Origin: Desulfocarbo sp964620595
Lineage (GTDB): Bacteria > Desulfobacterota > Desulfarculia > Desulfarculales > Desulfarculaceae
DNA: 64,000 nucleotides
Direction: 5' to 3'
Assembly: GCA_964620595.1 (NCBI GenBank)
Contig: CAZUHP010000002.1
Coordinates: forward strand, 62,001-126,000
Shown here: one piece after another, positions 31,797 to 40,231 of the stretch
Position numbering within the stretch: position 1 is the first letter of the stretch
Layout of the letters: each line of letters starts with the position of its first letter
Notes under the pieces: generated by a model
The model's input: the letters and a program-made list of their open reading frames with translations, nothing else
What the model was told of the DNA's origin: nothing
The model's database searches: none
Translations under genes and position numbers: made by a program

Positions 31797-32687
31797 ATGC
31801 CTGACGCCGAAGGAATCCTGGAGGCCAGGGAGGTAAGCGAGCTGCCCCAGGCCGGGCCCCAGGGCCCGGGCAAGCCCATCAAGGGCTCCAGCCACCTGGA
31901 CTGGGGCATGCGCAACCGGCTCTCGCGCCTGATCGGCGCGGACGGGCACACCCAGTTCCTGCCCATTGACCACGGCTACTTCCAGGGGCCCACCCGCTGC
32001 CTGGAGCAGCCGGGCGAGACCATCCGCGAGCTTCTGCCCTATGCCGACGGCCTGTTCGTGACCCGGGGGGTGCTGCGCTCCTGCGTGGACCCGGACATCG
32101 ACACCCCCATCATCCTGCGGGTCTCGGGCGGCACCTCGGTGGTGGGTGAGGATCTGGCCAACGAGGTCATCACCGTGTCGGTGGAGGACATGCTGCGGCT
32201 CAACGTGGCCGCGGTGGGGATTTCCATCTTCGTGGGCACCCCCTACGAGCGCCAGACCCTGGAGAACCTGGCCGATCTGGTGAGCGCCTGCGAGGACTAC
32301 GGCATCCCGGTCATGGCGGTCACCGCGGTGGGCAAGGAGCTGGAAAAGCGCACCGCCCGCTACCTGGCCCTGTGCTGCCGCATCGCGGCCGAGCTGGGGG
32401 CCAAGGTGGTGAAGACCTATTACTGCGCGGACGGCTTCGAGAAGGTCACCCACGGCTGCCCGGTGCCGGTGGTCATGGCCGGCGGGCCCAAGTGCGAGAC
32501 CGAGCTGGAGGTGTTCGAGTTCGTGTACGACGGCATGCAAAAGGGCGCCATCGGCGTGAACCTGGGCCGCAACGTGTGGCAGAACCCCCACCCGGTGGCC
32601 ATGATGCGGGCCCTGAACGCGGTGATCCACTCCGGGGCCAAGCCCAAGGAGGCCCAGGAGATGTACCGCGAACTCAGCCAGGCCTGA
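31797..32687 (+). CDS. LsrF-like aldolase/thiolase (DhnA/DeoC-type (beta/alpha)8 enzyme)
   Basis: A 296-residue protein strikingly similar to LsrF, the enzyme that acts on phosphorylated autoinducer-2 (3-hydroxy-5-phosphonooxypentane-2,4-dione thiolase). Shared blocks include SHLDWGMRNRLSRL, PIDHGYFQGPTRCLEQ, FVTRGVLRS, the Schiff-base lysine Lys206 in AKVVKTYYCADGFE, and HGCPVPVVMAGGPK. AAGGAG lies 8 bp before the ATG. No lsrK, lsrB or lsrACD genes are in the window, so the natural substrate may be another phosphorylated dicarbonyl or deoxysugar rather than AI-2. Flanked by the aldolase-cupin fusion and a zinc dehydrogenase. Confidence 0.88.
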   Translation: MPDAEGILEAREVSELPQAGPQGPGKPIKGSSHLDWGMRNRLSRLIGADGHTQFLPIDHGYFQGPTRCLEQPGETIRELLPYADGLFVTRGVLRSCVDPDIDTPIILRVSGGTSVVGEDLANEVITVSVEDMLRLNVAAVGISIFVGTPYERQTLENLADLVSACEDYGIPVMAVTAVGKELEKRTARYLALCCRIAAELGAKVVKTYYCADGFEKVTHGCPVPVVMAGGPKCETELEVFEFVYDGMQKGAIGVNLGRNVWQNPHPVAMMRALNAVIHSGAKPKEAQEMYRELSQA

Positions 32688-32692
32688 CAAGG

Positions 32693-32763
32693 GGGCGATG
32701 GTCATGGGCAACGGGGCCAACGGGGGCAACGGGGGCAAAGGGGGCAAGCGGGGCAAAGGGGGT
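32693..32763 (+). repeat. G-rich GGGGGCAAC-like repeat at the start of the dehydrogenase gene
   Basis: Eight or so degenerate GGGGGCAAC / GGGGGCAAA units, read as an Asn/Gly/Lys-rich N-terminus before the family-homologous MKVCMYYS. Same repeat family as 28325-28410 with CAAC in place of CGAC. Confidence 0.65.
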
Positions 32764-33807
32764 GGTGCCGGCGAGATGAAGGTCTGCATGTACTACTCCA
32801 ACAGCGACGTGCGCTGCCAGACCATGCCCCGGCCCCGGCCCGGACCCGGGGAGCTGGTGCTCAAGGTCATGGCCAGCGGCATCTGCGGCTCGGACGTGAT
32901 GGAGTGGTACCGCCGGGACAAGGTGCCGCTGGTCCTGGGCCACGAGGTGGCCGGCGAGGTGGTGGAGGTGGGCGAGGGGGTGGAGCGCTTTCAGCCCGGC
33001 GACCGGGTGGCGGCCACCCACCACGTGCCCTGCAATACCTGTCACTACTGCCTGAGCGGCCACCACACCATGTGCGAGACCCTGCTCAAGAAGACCCACT
33101 TCCACCCCGGCGGGTTCGCGGAGTACCTGTTGGTGCCGGCCATCAACGTGGACCGGGGCACCTTTCTCCTGCCCCCCGGCCTCGGCTACGAGGCGGCCTC
33201 CTTCATGGAACCCCTGGCCTGCGTGCTCAGGGGCCAGAAGCAGGCCGGCCTGCGCCCGGGCCAGACCGTGCTCATGCTGGGGGCCGGCATATCCGGGCTC
33301 ATGCACATAGCCCTGGCCCGCAGCCTGGGCGCGGGTCTGGTCATAGCCGCGGACACCATCCCCTTCCGCCTGCAAAAGGCCAGGGAGCTGGGCGCCCACC
33401 TGGCCCTGGAGGCAGGGCCAGGGCTGGTGGAGGAGCTGAAGGCCGCCAACCAGGGGCTCAAGGCCGACCTGGTCATCATCGGCTTCGAGGGCTTCATCCC
33501 CCTGGCCCTGGAGTGCGTGGAGCGGGGCGGCACGGTGCTCTTCTTTGCCGGCGCGGCCGAGGGGGCCACCCTGCAAAAGCCCATCAACGACATCTTCTGG
33601 CGCACCGAGGTCACCCTGACCAGCTCCTATGCCGGCGCGCCGGCCGACTGCGCCCAGGCCCTGAGGCTCATTGCCGGCGGCGCGGTGCCGGTGGAGGCCA
33701 TGATCACCCACCGCCTGGGCTTGGAGGATGCCCAGCAAGGCTTCACCGCCGTGGCCCGGCCCATGGAGCACGACTCCCTGAAGGTGATCATCCTGCCCCA
33801 CGGCTAG
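32698..33807 (+). CDS. Zinc-dependent medium-chain dehydrogenase (sorbitol/threonine dehydrogenase type)
   Basis: A 369-residue MDR enzyme, or 343 residues from the alternative ATG at 32776 where homology begins. Catalytic zinc site: Cys in SGICGSDVMEWY and GHEVAGEVVEVG. Structural zinc lobe: PCNTCHYCLSGHHTMCE (four Cys). Rossmann nucleotide site: TVLMLGAGISGLMHIALA, preceded by FMEPLACVLRG. It oxidises a secondary alcohol or polyol with NAD(P). The start at 32698 is 10 bp after the LsrF-like stop and has AAGGGGG upstream, but it adds a 26-residue Asn/Gly/Lys tail from the G-rich repeat. Third gene of the sugar-processing group. Confidence 0.9.
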   Translation: MVMGNGANGGNGGKGGKRGKGGGAGEMKVCMYYSNSDVRCQTMPRPRPGPGELVLKVMASGICGSDVMEWYRRDKVPLVLGHEVAGEVVEVGEGVERFQPGDRVAATHHVPCNTCHYCLSGHHTMCETLLKKTHFHPGGFAEYLLVPAINVDRGTFLLPPGLGYEAASFMEPLACVLRGQKQAGLRPGQTVLMLGAGISGLMHIALARSLGAGLVIAADTIPFRLQKARELGAHLALEAGPGLVEELKAANQGLKADLVIIGFEGFIPLALECVERGGTVLFFAGAAEGATLQKPINDIFWRTEVTLTSSYAGAPADCAQALRLIAGGAVPVEAMITHRLGLEDAQQGFTAVARPMEHDSLKVIILPHG

Positions 33808-33838
33808 GCAGTGACGGCAGGCAGGGCAAGGCCCAGGC

Positions 33839-33881
33839 GCCGGGGGGCGACGGGGGGGCGCGGGGGGGCGCGGGGGGTGCT
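33839..33881 (+). repeat. G-rich decamer repeat, intergenic
   Basis: GGGGGGCGACGGGGGGGCGC-type units between the dehydrogenase and FBP aldolase genes, same family as 28325-28410. Confidence 0.65.
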
Positions 33882-33924
33882 CCTTTTCTCCGCCGCCAGC
33901 CCTCCTGTCCCTTTGGTGGCTCCA

Positions 33925-33954
33925 TTGAATATCCTTGCCCAGCCGGGTTACAAT
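33925..33954 (+). promoter_or_regulatory. Candidate promoter of the FBP aldolase gene
   Basis: TTGAAT (33925-33930), 18 bp, TACAAT (33949-33954); start expected near 33961, about 60 nt before the ATG at 34020, in an AT-rich pocket. Confidence 0.55.
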
Positions 33955-34019
33955 AACTTGTTATGTAAAGTGGCACGAGCCTAGAGGCTTTCTTCTATCG
34001 GATGGAGAGGAACAAGATC

Positions 34020-35372
34020 ATGGCAGCCAAATCAGCCAAGACCGCCAAGAAGACCAGGACCGCCAAGCCAGCCAAGAAAGCCAAGTCCGCCCAGGCGGCG
34101 CAGAGGGACTTTGAAAAGGCCCTGGCCATCGGCCGGCCTCCCAACATCAAGAAGCTGTTCCCCAATTCCCGGGCCCTGATCGTGAGCGGCAAGGTGATCG
34201 ACCGGGCGCTATTGGCCAAGGGCAAGGCCATGACCATCGCGGCCAACGGGCGCAACCACCTGGTGATTCGGGGCGTCTTGCGGGCCGCCCAGCGGGCCAA
34301 GGCCGCCGTCATCATCGAGATCGCCAAGAGCGAGGGCGGGGCCAACGCCTACTGCGCCACCAACTACTGGAACATCGCCCGCCAGGTGGACCAGGTCATG
34401 AACGAGCTGGGCATCACGGTGCCGGTGGCGGTGCATGCCGACCACTACGGCATCAAGGGGCCCCAGGACGTGGAGGCCGCCAAGATCGAGATACCCACCA
34501 TGTTCGAGGCGGGCATCACCTCCATCGCCATCGACGCCTCCCACCTGCCCGATGCGGACAACCTGCTGGCCAGCATCGAGCTGAACCGCTATGTGCCCAA
34601 GTGGGCCGGCCTGGAGACCGAGGTGGGCGAGATCAAGGGCAAGGAGGGCCTCTCCACCGTGGCCGAGGCCCTGTTCTTGATCCAGGGCCTCAATGCCCAC
34701 GGCATCTTCCCGGACTGGATCGCCCTGAACAACGGCACCGCCCACGGCATCCAGACCGCGGAGCAGGGCATCCAGGTGGGGCTCACCGCCGAGATCCACC
34801 AGGCCCTCGTCCCCTACCAGGTGTCCGGCGCCCAGCACGGCACCAGCGGCAACGATTCCGAGCGGCTCCGGCGCATCGCCAAGGAGACCCGCACCACCAA
34901 GGCCAACGTGGCCACCGCGCTCCAGATGCTCACCTGGGGCGTGAAGGTGAACGACTACGGCAACGCCGAGCTGGACAAGGACGGCAACTTCCTCAAGCTG
35001 GACGATCGGGGCGTAACCCCCGAGCTTTGGGCCGAGATGGTGGCCTATGCCGAGAAGCAGGGCTGGAAGGGGGGCAACTACAAGAAATTGAACCTGCCCT
35101 TTGAGAACAAGCTCATGTCCCAGCCCAAGGCCATCCGGGCGCGTTGCGAAAAGGCGGTGACCGACTTTGTGTACGGCCTCTTGACCAAGGTGTTCAACGC
35201 CCGCAACACCGCGCAGTTGGGCATCCAGGCCATCCTGGAGGCGGGTTCCTACAACTTGGGTCCCAAGGCCAAGCGCATCGAGAAGAAGGCCGAGTGGACC
35301 CCGGAGAAGATCCGCGAAAGGGGCGCCGCCCTGGGCACCGACAAGGGCCCCCAGGGCGACTTTGACGACTAA
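34020..35372 (+). CDS. fba: Class II fructose-1,6-bisphosphate aldolase-family protein
   Basis: A 450-residue zinc aldolase-family protein. GKAMTIAANGRNHLVIRGVL leads to the zinc/active-site block VPVAVHADHYGIKG, then FEAGITSIAIDASHLPD and ETEVGEIKGKEG, and ALNNGTAHGIQ with the later SGAQHGTSGNDSERL. This longer class II type replaces the 280-350-residue forms. The first 30 residues are an Ala/Lys-rich repeat (AAKSAKTAKKTRTAKPAKKA), histone-H1-like and probably disordered. ATG 34020 is chosen because GGAGAGG lies 9 bp before it; an ATG at 34002 has no site. It cleaves FBP to DHAP and glyceraldehyde-3-phosphate. Own promoter and terminator make it a single-gene unit. Confidence 0.87.
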   Translation: MAAKSAKTAKKTRTAKPAKKAKSAQAAQRDFEKALAIGRPPNIKKLFPNSRALIVSGKVIDRALLAKGKAMTIAANGRNHLVIRGVLRAAQRAKAAVIIEIAKSEGGANAYCATNYWNIARQVDQVMNELGITVPVAVHADHYGIKGPQDVEAAKIEIPTMFEAGITSIAIDASHLPDADNLLASIELNRYVPKWAGLETEVGEIKGKEGLSTVAEALFLIQGLNAHGIFPDWIALNNGTAHGIQTAEQGIQVGLTAEIHQALVPYQVSGAQHGTSGNDSERLRRIAKETRTTKANVATALQMLTWGVKVNDYGNAELDKDGNFLKLDDRGVTPELWAEMVAYAEKQGWKGGNYKKLNLPFENKLMSQPKAIRARCEKAVTDFVYGLLTKVFNARNTAQLGIQAILEAGSYNLGPKAKRIEKKAEWTPEKIRERGAALGTDKGPQGDFDD

Positions 35373-35398
35373 CCCCCCTTAGAAGCGGGAATGGCGGC

Positions 35399-35421
35399 CG
35401 GGCGGGGCAGGGCCCCGCCCG
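35399..35421 (+). terminator. Hairpin terminator after FBP aldolase
   Basis: A perfect 10-bp stem CGGGCGGGGC / GCCCCGCCCG (35399-35408 with 35412-35421) with a 3-nt loop, 27 bp after the stop. Only a short T-run (CGCCTTT) follows, so it may be a weak rho-independent terminator or act with Rho. Confidence 0.5.
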
Positions 35422-35454
35422 CGCCTTTGGGGCCTGCGCGGCCGGCCCGGCCCC

Positions 35455-35483
35455 TTGACACCCCTTGGCCGCCCGGGTAGCTT
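35455..35483 (+). promoter_or_regulatory. Candidate promoter of the hisC-cmk unit
   Basis: TTGACA (35455-35460), 17 bp, TAGCTT (35478-35483), about 43 bp upstream of the hisC start at 35533. Confidence 0.6.
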
Positions 35484-35532
35484 TGGCGGCATTGAACCTG
35501 GTCCTGATTGATCCCTTTAAGCGAGGCCTTGG

Positions 35533-36642
35533 GTGAAACCGAAAACACCAGCCATTCCGCCGGAGATAGAGGCCCTGGTGCCCTACAAGCCGGGCAAGCC
35601 CATCGAGGAGCTGGAGCGCGAGTTGGGCATAACCGGCGCCATCAAGCTGGCCAGCAACGAGAACCCCTTGGGCCCCTCGCCCAAGGCAATGGCCGCCATG
35701 CAGGCGGCCCTGGGGCGCCTGCACCGCTATCCCGACGGCGCCGGTTATGAGCTGCGGACCGCCCTGGCCGAAAAATTCGGGGTGCGCTTCGAGCAGACCT
35801 GCATCGGCAACGGCTCGGACGAGATAATCGAGTTCCTGGCCCGGGCCTACGTGCGCCCCGGCCAGGAGGCCCTGGCGGCGGCGCCCAGCTTTCTCATGTA
35901 TTCCAAGCTGGTGCAGGTGGCCGGCGGCAGGCTGCGGGAGGTGCCGCTCAAGGACTTCCGCATCGACCTGGAGGCCATGCGGCAGGCCATCACCCCGGCC
36001 ACCCGCCTGGTGTTCATCAACAACCCGGACAACCCGGCCGGCACCGCCCTCAAGAAGGCCGAACTGGCCGGCTTCCTGGACCAGGTGCCCCCGGGCGTCC
36101 TGGTGGTCCTGGACGAGGCCTACATAGACTTCGCCACCGACCCGGAGGTGGCCGACGGGGTGGAGTTTTTGGGCCACGACACCCCGGTGTTGGTGATGCG
36201 CACCTTTTCCAAGAGCGCCGGCCTGGCCGGCCTCAGGATAGGCTATGCCTTGGGGCCGGAGGAGGTGATCGCCGCCTTTGACCGGGTGCGCCAGCCCTTC
36301 AACACCTCCATCCTGGCCCAGGTGGGCGGCCGCGCCGCCCTGGAGGACCTGGAGTTTCTGGAACGCACCCGGGAACTGGTCAAGGAGGGGCTCGCGGTCT
36401 TCTATCGCTGCTTCGAGGAGTTGGGGCTGTTCTACGTGCCCAGCCAGGCCAACTTCGTGCTGGTCAAGCTGGGCCCCCGGGCCAAGGAGGCGGCCGACCT
36501 CTTGCTCCGGCGCGGGGTGATCGTGCGCTACATGGGTTCCTATGACCTGCCCGAGTTCCTGCGCATCAGCGTGGGGCTTCCCCAGGAGAACCAGCGCCTG
36601 GTGGAAGAGCTGCGGCGGGTGGTCCAACAGGAGCTGGCCTAG
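35533..36642 (+). CDS. hisC: Histidinol-phosphate aminotransferase
   Basis: A 369-residue fold-type I PLP enzyme. IKLASNENPLGPSPKAM is the HisC signature; YPDGAGYELRTAL, NGSDEIIEFLARAYV, NNPDNPAGT, VVLDEAYIDF and the PLP-lysine loop RTFSKSAGLAGLRIGYALG (Lys227) follow. It transaminates imidazole-acetol phosphate with glutamate in histidine synthesis; many HisC enzymes also accept aromatic keto acids. No other his gene is nearby; cmk follows 2 bp later, an arrangement (hisC-cmk-rpsA) sometimes joined with aroA/tyrA. GTG start. Confidence 0.92.
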   Translation: MKPKTPAIPPEIEALVPYKPGKPIEELERELGITGAIKLASNENPLGPSPKAMAAMQAALGRLHRYPDGAGYELRTALAEKFGVRFEQTCIGNGSDEIIEFLARAYVRPGQEALAAAPSFLMYSKLVQVAGGRLREVPLKDFRIDLEAMRQAITPATRLVFINNPDNPAGTALKKAELAGFLDQVPPGVLVVLDEAYIDFATDPEVADGVEFLGHDTPVLVMRTFSKSAGLAGLRIGYALGPEEVIAAFDRVRQPFNTSILAQVGGRAALEDLEFLERTRELVKEGLAVFYRCFEELGLFYVPSQANFVLVKLGPRAKEAADLLLRRGVIVRYMGSYDLPEFLRISVGLPQENQRLVEELRRVVQQELA

Positions 36643-36644
36643 GC

Positions 36645-37310
36645 ATGGTGGTGACCATCGACGGTCCCTCGGGCGCGGGCAAGTCCACGGTGAGCCGCCG
36701 CCTGGCCCAGGAGCTGGGCTTCGCCTACCTGGACACCGGCGCGCTCTACCGGGCGGTGGCCCTGGCCGCCACGGTGCAGGGCATGGCCGAGGAGACCAGC
36801 GAAGCGGTGATAGAGGCCTGGCTCACCCGGGTGGACATCGCGGCCCGGCCCGAGGGGGGGCGTTTCGTGGTCTACCTGGAAGACCGCGACGTGGAGCCCT
36901 TTATCCGCAACGAGGATATCGGCGGAATCGCCAGCCGCCTCTCGGCCCTGGCCCCGGTGCGGGCCTTCTTGCTGGGCCTGCAGCGCCAGGCCGGCCTGGC
37001 CGGCGATCTGGTGGCCGAGGGCCGCGACATGGGCACCGTGGTCTTCCCCGAGGCAGAGGTGAAGTTCTTTCTCACCGCCAGCGACCAGGAGCGCGCCCGC
37101 CGCCGCTACCAGGAGCTGAAGCCCGGCCGGCCCGAGCTGACCCTGGCGGAGGTGGCCCGCGAGATGGCCGAGCGCGACCAGCGCGACGCGGGCCGCAGCC
37201 TGGCCCCCCTCGCCCCGGCCCGGGAGGCGGTGATCATCGACTCCACTGACCTGGACATCGACCAGGTGGTGTCCCTCATGCTGGCCGAGGTGCGAAAAGC
37301 CCGGCCTTAG
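36645..37310 (+). CDS. cmk: Cytidylate kinase
   Basis: A 221-residue NMP kinase phosphorylating CMP and dCMP. The P-loop IDGPSGAGKSTVSRRLA starts at residue 5; LDTGALYRAVALAA binds the monophosphate, GRDMGTVVFPEA is the Cmk-specific block, and the lid and FLTASDQERARRR follow. The length fits the long bacterial Cmk. It lies directly upstream of rpsA, the common cmk-rpsA order. Confidence 0.95.
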   Translation: MVVTIDGPSGAGKSTVSRRLAQELGFAYLDTGALYRAVALAATVQGMAEETSEAVIEAWLTRVDIAARPEGGRFVVYLEDRDVEPFIRNEDIGGIASRLSALAPVRAFLLGLQRQAGLAGDLVAEGRDMGTVVFPEAEVKFFLTASDQERARRRYQELKPGRPELTLAEVAREMAERDQRDAGRSLAPLAPAREAVIIDSTDLDIDQVVSLMLAEVRKARP

Positions 37311-37332
37311 GCTCCGGCAGGGGAATCAAGGC

Positions 37333-37361
37333 TTGTTTTCGGTAGAGGTTTCTGGTAGTAA
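37333..37361 (+). promoter_or_regulatory. Candidate promoter of rpsA
   Basis: TTGTTT (37333-37338), 17 bp, TAGTAA (37356-37361) in the 146-bp AT-richer gap between cmk and rpsA. Confidence 0.4.
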
Positions 37362-37456
37362 GACATAGTTTTCAAGAGGGCTACCTTGAACCGCGTGCCA
37401 GATGGCGGCGGGGAGGGGTGGATTTTTGTATTCAACCGTAACTCAAGGCAATAACA

Positions 37457-39310
37457 GTGGTAGAGAACGTGGTGGACAAGGAACAAGATACCCAGTCTCA
37501 GACCGAAACCCCTGCTTCCCAGGCAACTGAGGAAGAAACTCAGGCCCCGGAGGCGCCTGCCCCGGCCAGCCCGCCCGAAGAGGAAGAGGACCTGGACCAG
37601 GAGCAGTTGGAGAAGCTCTACGAGCAATCCTTCCGCACCATCCAGGAAGGCGAAGTGGCCCGCGGCACCATCGTGTCGGTGGAAAACGACTACGTGGTGG
37701 TGGACATCGGCTACAAGTCCGAGGGCCAGATTCCGGTGGACGAGTTCAAGGACCCCGACGGCAACCTGGTGGCCGAGGTGGGCCAGCAGGTGGACGTGCT
37801 CCTGGAGCGGGCCGAGGACGAGGACGGCACCATCATCCTCTCGCGGGAGAAGGCAGCCAAGATCAAGGTCTGGGATGAGATCAGCCGGGTATACAACGAG
37901 GACGGCGTGATCAGCGGCACCATCGTGGGCCGGGTCAAGGGCGGCATGAGCGTGGACATCGGCGTGCCCGCCTTCCTGCCGGGTTCCCAGGTGGACCTCC
38001 GGCCGGTACGCAACCTGGACGCCCTGATCGGCCAGCAGTTCGAGTTCAAGATCCTCAAGTTCAACAAGAAGCGGTCCAACATCGTTCTCTCCCGCCGGGT
38101 GCTCCTGGAAAAGGAGCGCGAGGAGAAGAAGGCCGAGACCCTCAAGATCCTGGAAGAGGGCCGGGTCATGGACGGCGTGGTCAAGAACATCACCGACTAC
38201 GGCGTGTTCGTGGACCTGGGCGGCATCGACGGCCTGCTGCATATCACCGACATGAGCTGGGGCCGGGTGGGCCATCCCTCCGAGATGTTCAGCATCGGGG
38301 ACGAGATCACGGTCAAGGTGCTCAACTTCGACCGCGAGCGCGAGCGGGTGAGCCTGGGCCTCAAGCAGCTCAAGCCCGATCCCTGGACCGACGCGGCCGA
38401 CAAGTACCCGGTGGGCACCCGCATCACCGGCCGGGTGGTGAGCCTGGCCGACTACGGCGCCTTCGTGGAGGTGGAAGAGGGCGTGGAGGGCCTGATCCAC
38501 GTGTCCGAGATGTCCTGGACCCGCAAGGTGCGCCACCCCTCCAAGGTGGTCAACGTGGGCGACACCGTGGAGGCGGTGGTCCTCAACATCAATCCCGAGC
38601 AGAAGCGCATCAGCCTGGGCATGAAGCAGGTGGAGCCCAACCCCTGGGACGTCATCGCCGAGAAGTACCCGGTGGGCACCACCATCGAGGGCCGGGTGAA
38701 GAACATCACCGACTTCGGCATCTTCATCGGCATCGACGAGGGCATCGACGGCCTGGTGCATATCAGCGACATCTCCTGGACCAAGCGGATCAAGCACCCG
38801 GGCGACCTCTACAAGAAGGGCGACGAGGTGCAGGCGGTGGTGCTCAACATCGACCGCGAGAACGAGCGCTTCTCCCTGGGCATCAAGCAGCTCGAGTCCG
38901 ACCCCTGGGACGAGATTCCCCACAAGTACCAGGTGGGCACCAAGGTGTCCGGCACCGTCACCAACATCACCGACTTCGGTGTGTTCGTGGAGCTGGAGGA
39001 GGGCGTGGAGGGCTTGATCCACGTCAGCGAGATATCCCACGAGAAGATCAAGACCCCGGTGGGCATGTTCAACGTGGGCGACGCCATCACCGCCAAGGTG
39101 GTCAGCGTCTCCCGCCGCGAGCGCAAGATCGGCCTCAGCCTCCGCCGCCTGGAGGAGGAGAGCGACCGCGCTACCTACAGCGAGTACTTGAACACCACCC
39201 AGGCCGCCACCAGCAACCTGGGCGAGCAGCTCAAGCAGGTGCTGGACCGCCAGGGCGGGAGCGGGACCGAGGAGACCAGCGAGAAGGAAGAGGAGAAGAA
39301 CGAGGAGTAA
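37457..39310 (+). CDS. rpsA: 30S ribosomal protein S1
   Basis: A 617-residue protein with six S1/OB repeats after an acidic Glu/Pro-rich N-terminus of about 50 residues. The repeats are recognised by G-x-V-x-x-I-T-D-(Y/F)-G-x-F-V-x-(L/V) blocks, such as VKNITDYGVFVDLGG, VSLADYGAFVEVEEG, VKNITDFGIFIGIDEG and VTNITDFGVFVELEEG, each ending in a RxxLG-type segment (RVSLGLKQL, RISLGMKQV, RFSLGIKQL). S1 binds mRNA leaders and brings them to the 30S subunit. It is longer than E. coli S1 (557 residues), mainly through the N- and C-terminal acidic tails. GTG start. Confidence 0.96.
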   Translation: MVENVVDKEQDTQSQTETPASQATEEETQAPEAPAPASPPEEEEDLDQEQLEKLYEQSFRTIQEGEVARGTIVSVENDYVVVDIGYKSEGQIPVDEFKDPDGNLVAEVGQQVDVLLERAEDEDGTIILSREKAAKIKVWDEISRVYNEDGVISGTIVGRVKGGMSVDIGVPAFLPGSQVDLRPVRNLDALIGQQFEFKILKFNKKRSNIVLSRRVLLEKEREEKKAETLKILEEGRVMDGVVKNITDYGVFVDLGGIDGLLHITDMSWGRVGHPSEMFSIGDEITVKVLNFDRERERVSLGLKQLKPDPWTDAADKYPVGTRITGRVVSLADYGAFVEVEEGVEGLIHVSEMSWTRKVRHPSKVVNVGDTVEAVVLNINPEQKRISLGMKQVEPNPWDVIAEKYPVGTTIEGRVKNITDFGIFIGIDEGIDGLVHISDISWTKRIKHPGDLYKKGDEVQAVVLNIDRENERFSLGIKQLESDPWDEIPHKYQVGTKVSGTVTNITDFGVFVELEEGVEGLIHVSEISHEKIKTPVGMFNVGDAITAKVVSVSRRERKIGLSLRRLEEESDRATYSEYLNTTQAATSNLGEQLKQVLDRQGGSGTEETSEKEEEKNEE

Positions 39311-39319
39311 GTCTTCCTC

Positions 39320-40219
39320 ATGAGCAGCAAGCGCCGGATGGCCCTGGCTTTCGGGGTGTCGGCCCTGATAGTGGTCGGCTTCGCCGTGGCCCTGTATGCG
39401 CTGGGCGAAAGCAAGCCCTCCAGGTTTTTCGGCGACAAGATCGGCGTGATAGTAGTGCGCGGGGTCATTTCCGACCCCGCGCCCGTTTTGAGGGCCCTGC
39501 ACGACTTCAGCCGTGACGACTCCGTGCGCGCGGTGGTACTGCGGGTGGACTCTCCCGGCGGCGGGGTGGGCGCCAGCCAGGAGATATTCCGCGAAGTGCA
39601 GCGGTTCAAGAAGCGCAAGCCCATCGTCTGCTCCATGGGCGGGGTGGCCGCCTCGGGCGGGCTCTACATCTCGGTGCCCTGTTCCAAGGTGGTGGCCAGC
39701 CCCGCCACCATCACCGGCTCCATCGGGGTCATCTCCACCCTGCCGGATATGCGCCGGCTCTTCGAGAAGATCGGGGTGCGCCTCCAGGTGGTCAAGTCCG
39801 GCGAACTCAAGGCCTTCGGCCAGGTGGACCGGCCCTTGAACGAGGCCGAGCGCGCCATGCTGGAGAGGCTCTCCCGCGATCTCTACGACCAGTTCGTGGA
39901 AGACGTGTCCCTGGCCCGCAACATACCGGTGGGCAAGGTGCGCACCTTTGCCGACGGCGGGGTGTTCTCCGGCCGCCGGGCCAAGGAACTGGGCCTGGTG
40001 GACGAGCTGGGCAACTTCCTGGATGCGGTGCGCCTGGCCGCCGAGCTGGGCGGCATTCGGGGCGAGCCCGAGCTGGTGAGCCCGGACAGGAACCTGGAGG
40101 GCTTTTTGGAGCGTTTCCTCCGGGAGGAGGGGCGCGCCCTGTTCAAGGGGATCATGGAGGAGTCCCTGGCCGCCAGCGGCCCCCAGTATCTATACCGGCC
40201 CTCGTCCCCCGTGCGTTAG
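39320..40219 (+). CDS. sppA: Signal peptide peptidase SppA, short (36K) type
   Basis: A 299-residue membrane-anchored serine protease. One N-terminal helix (residues 8-28) is followed by a ClpP-like fold: LRVDSPGGGVGASQEI, then MGGVAASGGLYISVPCSK with nucleophile Ser112, TGSIGVI, and general base Lys164 in SGELKAFGQVDRPL. It degrades signal peptide remnants in the membrane. Only one catalytic domain is present, as in Gram-positive and deltaproteobacterial SppA, not the double-domain E. coli form. It starts 9 bp after rpsA. Confidence 0.94.
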   Translation: MSSKRRMALAFGVSALIVVGFAVALYALGESKPSRFFGDKIGVIVVRGVISDPAPVLRALHDFSRDDSVRAVVLRVDSPGGGVGASQEIFREVQRFKKRKPIVCSMGGVAASGGLYISVPCSKVVASPATITGSIGVISTLPDMRRLFEKIGVRLQVVKSGELKAFGQVDRPLNEAERAMLERLSRDLYDQFVEDVSLARNIPVGKVRTFADGGVFSGRRAKELGLVDELGNFLDAVRLAAELGGIRGEPELVSPDRNLEGFLERFLREEGRALFKGIMEESLAASGPQYLYRPSSPVR

Positions 40220-40231
40220 GAGATAGTGGTC

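Noticed and set aside
31797..32687. Complete AI-2 (Lsr) quorum-sensing uptake system
   Set aside because: Only the LsrF-like enzyme is present; no LsrK, LsrR, LsrG or transporter genes in the window.
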